A stretch of 64,000 nucleotides of DNA from Lawsonibacter asaccharolyticus (GTDB lineage Bacteria > Bacillota > Clostridia > Oscillospirales > Oscillospiraceae), in contig BFBT01000001.1 of NCBI GenBank assembly GCA_003112755.1, positions 2,480,001 to 2,544,000 of the forward strand, written 5' to 3'. The position numbers were made by a program, and so were the translations under genes. Of this stretch, positions 60,977 through 64,000 are shown piece after piece. Each line of letters starts with the position of its first letter. Position 1 is the first letter of the stretch. The notes under the pieces were generated by a model. The model was given only the letters and a program-made list of their open reading frames with translations. It was not told the DNA's origin and did no database searches.

Positions 60977-61405
60977 AAAAGCCTTCCCCCCTCCTGGGGG
61001 GAAGGTGTCGCGGCGTATGCCGCGACGGATGAGGGGGCTTCCTTCCCACGTCCCGCATCTATAGGGCGGGCAGGTCTAGGACCCGTCTCTACGCAAAGGC
61101 CGAAGGGAACCCGCAGGGGCGGCTTCCAGCCGCCCGAAAAGCCTTCCCCCTCCTGGGGGAAAGGTGTCACGGCGTATGCCGCGACGGATGAGGGGGCTTC
61201 CCTTCCCCGTCCTGTATCTATGGGGCGGGCAGGTCTAGGACCCGTCCCTGCGCAGAGACGAGGACCGCTCATGGGGACGGCGGGCGCACAAAGCGCGCCC
61301 CTACGCAAAGGCCGAAGGGAACCCGCAGGGGCGGCTTTCAGCCGCCCGAAAAGCCTTCCCCCTCCTGGGGGGAAGGTGTCGCGGCGTATGCCGCGACGGA
61401 TGAGA
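60977..61405. repeat. Intergenic repeat array (three copies)
   Basis: Three copies of a roughly 60-bp core begin at 60977, 61137 and 61349. Each has AAAAGCCTTCCCCC, a CTCCTGGGGG hairpin, AAGGTGTC, the palindrome CGGCGTATGCCG and CGACGGATGAG. Copies A and B, and B and C, are joined by related spacers sharing CTACGCAAAGGCCGAAGGGA and GCCGCCCG. GC-rich and hairpin-forming, without real genes; spurious frames cross it. The remaining bases to 61502 hold only the trmFO ribosome site. Confidence 0.85.
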
Positions 61406-61502
61406 GGGCGGTCCTCCGCCCGCCTCTGGCCGCAGGGCGGAACCCCCAAAACACTTCATCGCCGCCCTCTGGCAGGGCGGGCGGATCTCGAGGAGGAGAG
61501 CT

Positions 61503-62807
61503 ATGGAACCAGTGAAGATCATCGGCGCCGGTCTGGCGGGCTGCGAGGCGGCCTGGCAGCTGGCCCAGCGGGGCATCCCGGTGGAGCTGCACGAGATGAA
61601 GCCGGAGAAGATGACCCCCGCCCACCACAGCCCGGAGTTTGCGGAGCTGGTGTGCTCCAACTCCCTGCGCTCCGACCAGCTGGAGAACGCGGTGGGACTG
61701 CTGAAGGAGGAGCTGCGCCGCTGCGGCTCTCTCATCATGTCCTGTGCGGATGCCCACCGGGTGGAGGCGGGGGGCGCCCTGGCGGTGGACCGCCGCGCCT
61801 TCTCACAGGCAGTGACCCAGGCCATCCGCTCCCACCCCGCCGTCACGGTGGTGGAGGGGGAGGTAGAGCGCATTCCGGAGGAGGGGCAGGTCATCGTCGC
61901 CGCCGGCCCGCTGGCCTCCGACGCCCTGACGGAGGAGATCTCCCGCCTGTTCCCGGACAGCCGCTACCTGAATTTCTTCGACGCGGCGGCCCCCCTGGTC
62001 ACCTTTGAGAGCGTGAATATGGAGCGGGCCTGGTTTGCCTCCCGGTACGACCGGGGGACACCGGATTACATCAACTGTCCCATGGAGGAGGAGGAGTACC
62101 AGGCCTTCTGGGAGGCCCTCACCACCGCCCAGGAGGCGGAGGTCCACGGCTTTGAGGACTCCGGCGTCTTTGAGGGGTGCATGCCTGTGGAGGTAATGGC
62201 CCGCCGGGGGCGGGACACCCTGTGTTACGGCCCGCTGAAGCCGGTGGGCCTGAAGGACCCCAGGACGGGGCGGGAGCCCTTTGCGGTGGTCCAGCTCCGC
62301 CGGGACAACGCTCAGGGCTCCATCTATAATATCGTGGGCTTCCAGACCCACCTGAAATGGCCGGAGCAGAAGCGGGTGTTCTCCATGATCCCCGGGCTGG
62401 AGCGGGCGGAGTTCGTCCGCTATGGGGTGATGCACCGGAACACCTATCTGGACTCCCCCCGCCTGCTGGACCGGTACTACCGGGTGCGGGGGCAGGAGCG
62501 GATCATGTTCGCGGGACAGATCACCGGCGTGGAGGGATATGTGGAGTCCACCGCCTCCGGCGCGCTGGCGGCTATGGAGCTGGCCCGGCGGCTGGAGGGG
62601 AAGGAGCCCATCAATTTCCCCCGGGAGACCGCCATGGGCGCAATGGCCCTTTACATCAGCGACCAGAGTGTGGTAAACTTTCAACCGATGAATGTGAATT
62701 TCGGCCTGATCCCGCCCCTGGGCTACCGGGTCAAGGGCAAGCGCAACAAGAATGCCGAGCTGTCCAAGCGGGCGCTGGAGGCGCTGGGGGAGCTGGAGCT
62801 CTCCTGA
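61503..62807 (+). CDS. trmFO: Folate/FAD-dependent tRNA (uracil-5-)-methyltransferase TrmFO
   Basis: 434 residues. FAD-binding start IIGAGLAGCEAAWQLA, then HHSPEFAELVCSNSLRS with a conserved Cys, CMPVEVMARRGRDTLCYGP, LKPVGL and ITGVEGYVES near the end. It makes m5U54 (ribothymidine) in the T-loop of tRNA using methylene-THF. GAGGAGGAG precedes ATG 61503. Length and motifs are normal. Confidence 0.96.
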   Translation: MEPVKIIGAGLAGCEAAWQLAQRGIPVELHEMKPEKMTPAHHSPEFAELVCSNSLRSDQLENAVGLLKEELRRCGSLIMSCADAHRVEAGGALAVDRRAFSQAVTQAIRSHPAVTVVEGEVERIPEEGQVIVAAGPLASDALTEEISRLFPDSRYLNFFDAAAPLVTFESVNMERAWFASRYDRGTPDYINCPMEEEEYQAFWEALTTAQEAEVHGFEDSGVFEGCMPVEVMARRGRDTLCYGPLKPVGLKDPRTGREPFAVVQLRRDNAQGSIYNIVGFQTHLKWPEQKRVFSMIPGLERAEFVRYGVMHRNTYLDSPRLLDRYYRVRGQERIMFAGQITGVEGYVESTASGALAAMELARRLEGKEPINFPRETAMGAMALYISDQSVVNFQPMNVNFGLIPPLGYRVKGKRNKNAELSKRALEALGELELS

Positions 62808-62858
62808 CGGGACCGCTTGAGACCTCGGGACAGGACCGGAGCTGAGAAAGAGGCCGGT

Positions 62859-63116
62859 TCAGACCTTTCCGTCCCCTAGGGCCAGCCGAAGTCCCAGACG
62901 GAGGCCGTGGGCGAAGGAGACCAAATCGCTCTGGTCAGTGAAACGTAGGACGGCGTCCCAGAGAAGGTCCCGGGCCTCTGGGTCACGAATGACCTCCAGG
63001 CGGTCCAGACAGCTGGAGAGGGCCTGACGGCGGCGCTCATACTCTGGGTCGTCCTCATACATCAGCCGCCCAGAGTCTACCTCGGAAAAATAGAGTTCTT
63101 GGAGCTGGACTTCCAT
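62859..63116 (-). CDS. Small helical protein (DUF6809-like), module B
   Basis: 85 residues: ELYFSEVDSGRLMYEDDPEY, a middle with LDRLEVIRDPEARDLLWDAV, and the C-terminal FAHGLRLGLRLALGDG, which fits the F-x-x-G-x-R-L-G ending I associate with DUF6809. Divergent from an XRE gene, as in module A. No strong ribosome site is seen before ATG 63116. Confidence 0.7.
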   Translation of the reverse strand: MEVQLQELYFSEVDSGRLMYEDDPEYERRRQALSSCLDRLEVIRDPEARDLLWDAVLRFTDQSDLVSFAHGLRLGLRLALGDGKV

Positions 63117-63128
63117 TGCAACATCACA

Positions 63129-63167
63129 ACACTAAAAGGATGTATTTAATATATATTCTTTTAGTGT
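63129..63167. promoter_or_regulatory. Palindromic operator, module B
   Basis: Arms of 17 bp (63129-63145 and 63151-63167) match at 15 positions around 5 bp; outer ends read ACACTAAAAG. Same place as in module A but a different sequence, so each regulator has its own site. Confidence 0.7.
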
Positions 63168-63185
63168 GGTTGTCAAGGGGGAAAT

Positions 63186-63434
63186 ATGTTTCATAAAGAT
63201 CTATATGGGCTCCGCTTGAAAAAATTGAGAAATCTGTCTGGGGAGAGACAGGCAGATTTGGCGGCAGTTTTGGGCGTGAAGCCCAATCAGATCATGGAAA
63301 TGGAAAACGGGCGAAAGACCACCACATTGGAAAAGCTGGCTCTGATTTGTCGGCATTACAACGTCTCGGCGGACTATCTGCTGGGGCTGACCGACGAGCC
63401 CAGGCCGCTGGTACAGCAAGAGAAAGAAGGGTAA
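63186..63434 (+). CDS. XRE family regulator, module B
   Basis: 82 residues with a Cro/CI-type HTH (LKKLRNLSGERQADLAAVLG, then QIMEMENGRKTTTLEKLALI and ADYLLGLTDEP). AAGGGGG precedes ATG 63186. plsX starts 4 bp after its stop, so this regulator may also drive or attenuate plsX transcription. Confidence 0.9.
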   Translation: MFHKDLYGLRLKKLRNLSGERQADLAAVLGVKPNQIMEMENGRKTTTLEKLALICRHYNVSADYLLGLTDEPRPLVQQEKEG

Positions 63435-63438
63435 TGGA

Positions 63439-64000
63439 ATGAAGATCATAGTGGACGCCATGGGAGGAGACAACGCGCCCCAGGCTCCGGTGATGGGGGC
63501 CGTCCAGGCCAACCGGGAGTATGGTGTGGATATCATCCTGGTGGGGCGGGGGGAGGCCATCCTGAAGGTGCTGGAGGAAAACGGCATCCAGGAGCTGCCC
63601 GCCGGCGTGGAGATCGCCCACGCCAGCGAGGTGGTGGAGATGTGCGACAACCCGGCCACCGCCTTCCGGGAGAAGAAGGACTCCTCCCTGACAGTGGGGC
63701 TCAACCTGCTCAAGGACGGCAGCGGGGACGCCTTTGTCTCCGCCGGCTCCACCGGCGCCCTGCTGGCCGCCGCCACCCTGCTGGTCAAGCGCATCCGGGG
63801 CATCCGCCGGGCCGCCCTGGCCCCTGTGGTGCCCACGGGGAACGGCGGCGCGGTGCTCATCGACTGCGGCGCCAACGCCGAGTGTCCCCCTGAGTATCTG
63901 ATGCAGTTCGCCTATATGGGCTCCTACTACGCCGAGCACGTGCTGGGCCGCCCGGAGCCCCGGGTGGGCCTGCTGAACATCGGCGTGGAGCCCTCCAAGG
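63439..64000 (+). CDS. plsX: Phosphate acyltransferase PlsX (3' truncated by window edge)
   Basis: The first 187 residues of PlsX, which makes acyl-phosphate from acyl-ACP for phospholipid synthesis. MKIIVDAMGGDNAPQAPV, then ASEVVEMCDNPATAFREKKD, SAGSTGALLAAATLL and LIDCGANAECPP are characteristic. It continues beyond the window; fab genes often follow. Confidence 0.96.
   Translation, partial: MKIIVDAMGGDNAPQAPVMGAVQANREYGVDIILVGRGEAILKVLEENGIQELPAGVEIAHASEVVEMCDNPATAFREKKDSSLTVGLNLLKDGSGDAFVSAGSTGALLAAATLLVKRIRGIRRAALAPVVPTGNGGAVLIDCGANAECPPEYLMQFAYMGSYYAEHVLGRPEPRVGLLNIGVEPSK

Noticed and set aside
60977..61405. Possible CRISPR array
   Set aside because: Only three copies with long, related spacers, internal palindromes that do not fit CRISPR repeats, and no cas genes.
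60832..62008. Several long open frames running across the repeat array
   Set aside because: They are built from the repeated hairpin units, change frame between strands and carry no domain; spurious.
1..64000. Sigma-54 (-24/-12) promoters or an enhancer-binding protein to go with rpoN
   Set aside because: I looked for GG-N10-GC type sites in intergenic regions by eye and saw none I would defend; no AAA+ activator gene is present.

Overview
The window is about 64 kb of GC-rich (roughly 60%) bacterial chromosome with strong AGGAGG-type ribosome sites, many GTG/TTG starts and near-consensus TTGACA-17-TATAAT promoters. The gene set (HPr kinase, sigma-54, YlbJ sporulation protein, a stand-alone Spo0A DNA-binding domain, SLH surface protein, BceAB-like peptide transporter, 4Fe-4S ferredoxin, radical SAM enzyme) points to an anaerobic Gram-positive Clostridia member. 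An Oscillospiraceae gut organism (Flavonifractor/Intestinimonas/Lawsonibacter-like) is my inference. I found no rRNA, tRNA, CRISPR array or prophage.

Layout. 0-3.4 kb: end of tsaB, upp, then DUF951-hisC-radical SAM. 3.4-7.2 kb (minus): two membrane proteins, then an unknown gene with cstA. 7.5-9.8 kb: LTA-synthase-like sulfatase. 10.1-14.4 kb (minus): potABCD polyamine transporter from one promoter. 14.5-20.4 kb: housekeeping (RluD-like, YceD, L32, HIT, CBS, L28, HprK, ROK glucokinase); the HIT gene's 3' end is partly duplicated downstream. 20.6-24.6 kb (minus): small Cys protein with YlbJ, and a large secreted esterase-like protein. 24.6-29.9 kb: BceAB-like exporter divergent from a LytTR/GHKL two-component system. 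29.9-35.9 kb (minus): tandem PII-like protein with a DUF1538 membrane protein, NSS symporter, ferredoxin, SH3-NlpC/P60 wall hydrolase, small unknown gene. 36-40.8 kb: glutaminase, M20 amidohydrolase and two membrane proteins, divergent from a LysR regulator; this looks like uptake and hydrolysis of a glutamine conjugate. 41-44.7 kb: SDR, rpoN, a HTH/Spo0A-C pair, a broken CoA-transferase.

44.8-52.2 kb is the most interesting part. A 1769-residue SLH surface protein lies downstream of a catalytically degenerate tyrosine-recombinase paralogue. Upstream of both is a 222-bp segment bounded by 21-bp inverted repeats, and beyond that an intact tyrosine recombinase. The segment carries a consensus promoter that now points away from the surface-protein operon, plus a terminator that blocks leftward read-through. 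It reads as a recombinase-driven ON/OFF promoter switch, in the OFF orientation in this sequence.

52.4-64 kb: Trk/Ktr K+ uptake pair with an rRNA methyltransferase, MFS transporter, dprA-topA, trmFO and the start of plsX. Two look-alike divergent XRE-regulator/small-protein modules, each with its own palindromic operator, and a 0.6-kb intergenic repeat array lie among these genes.
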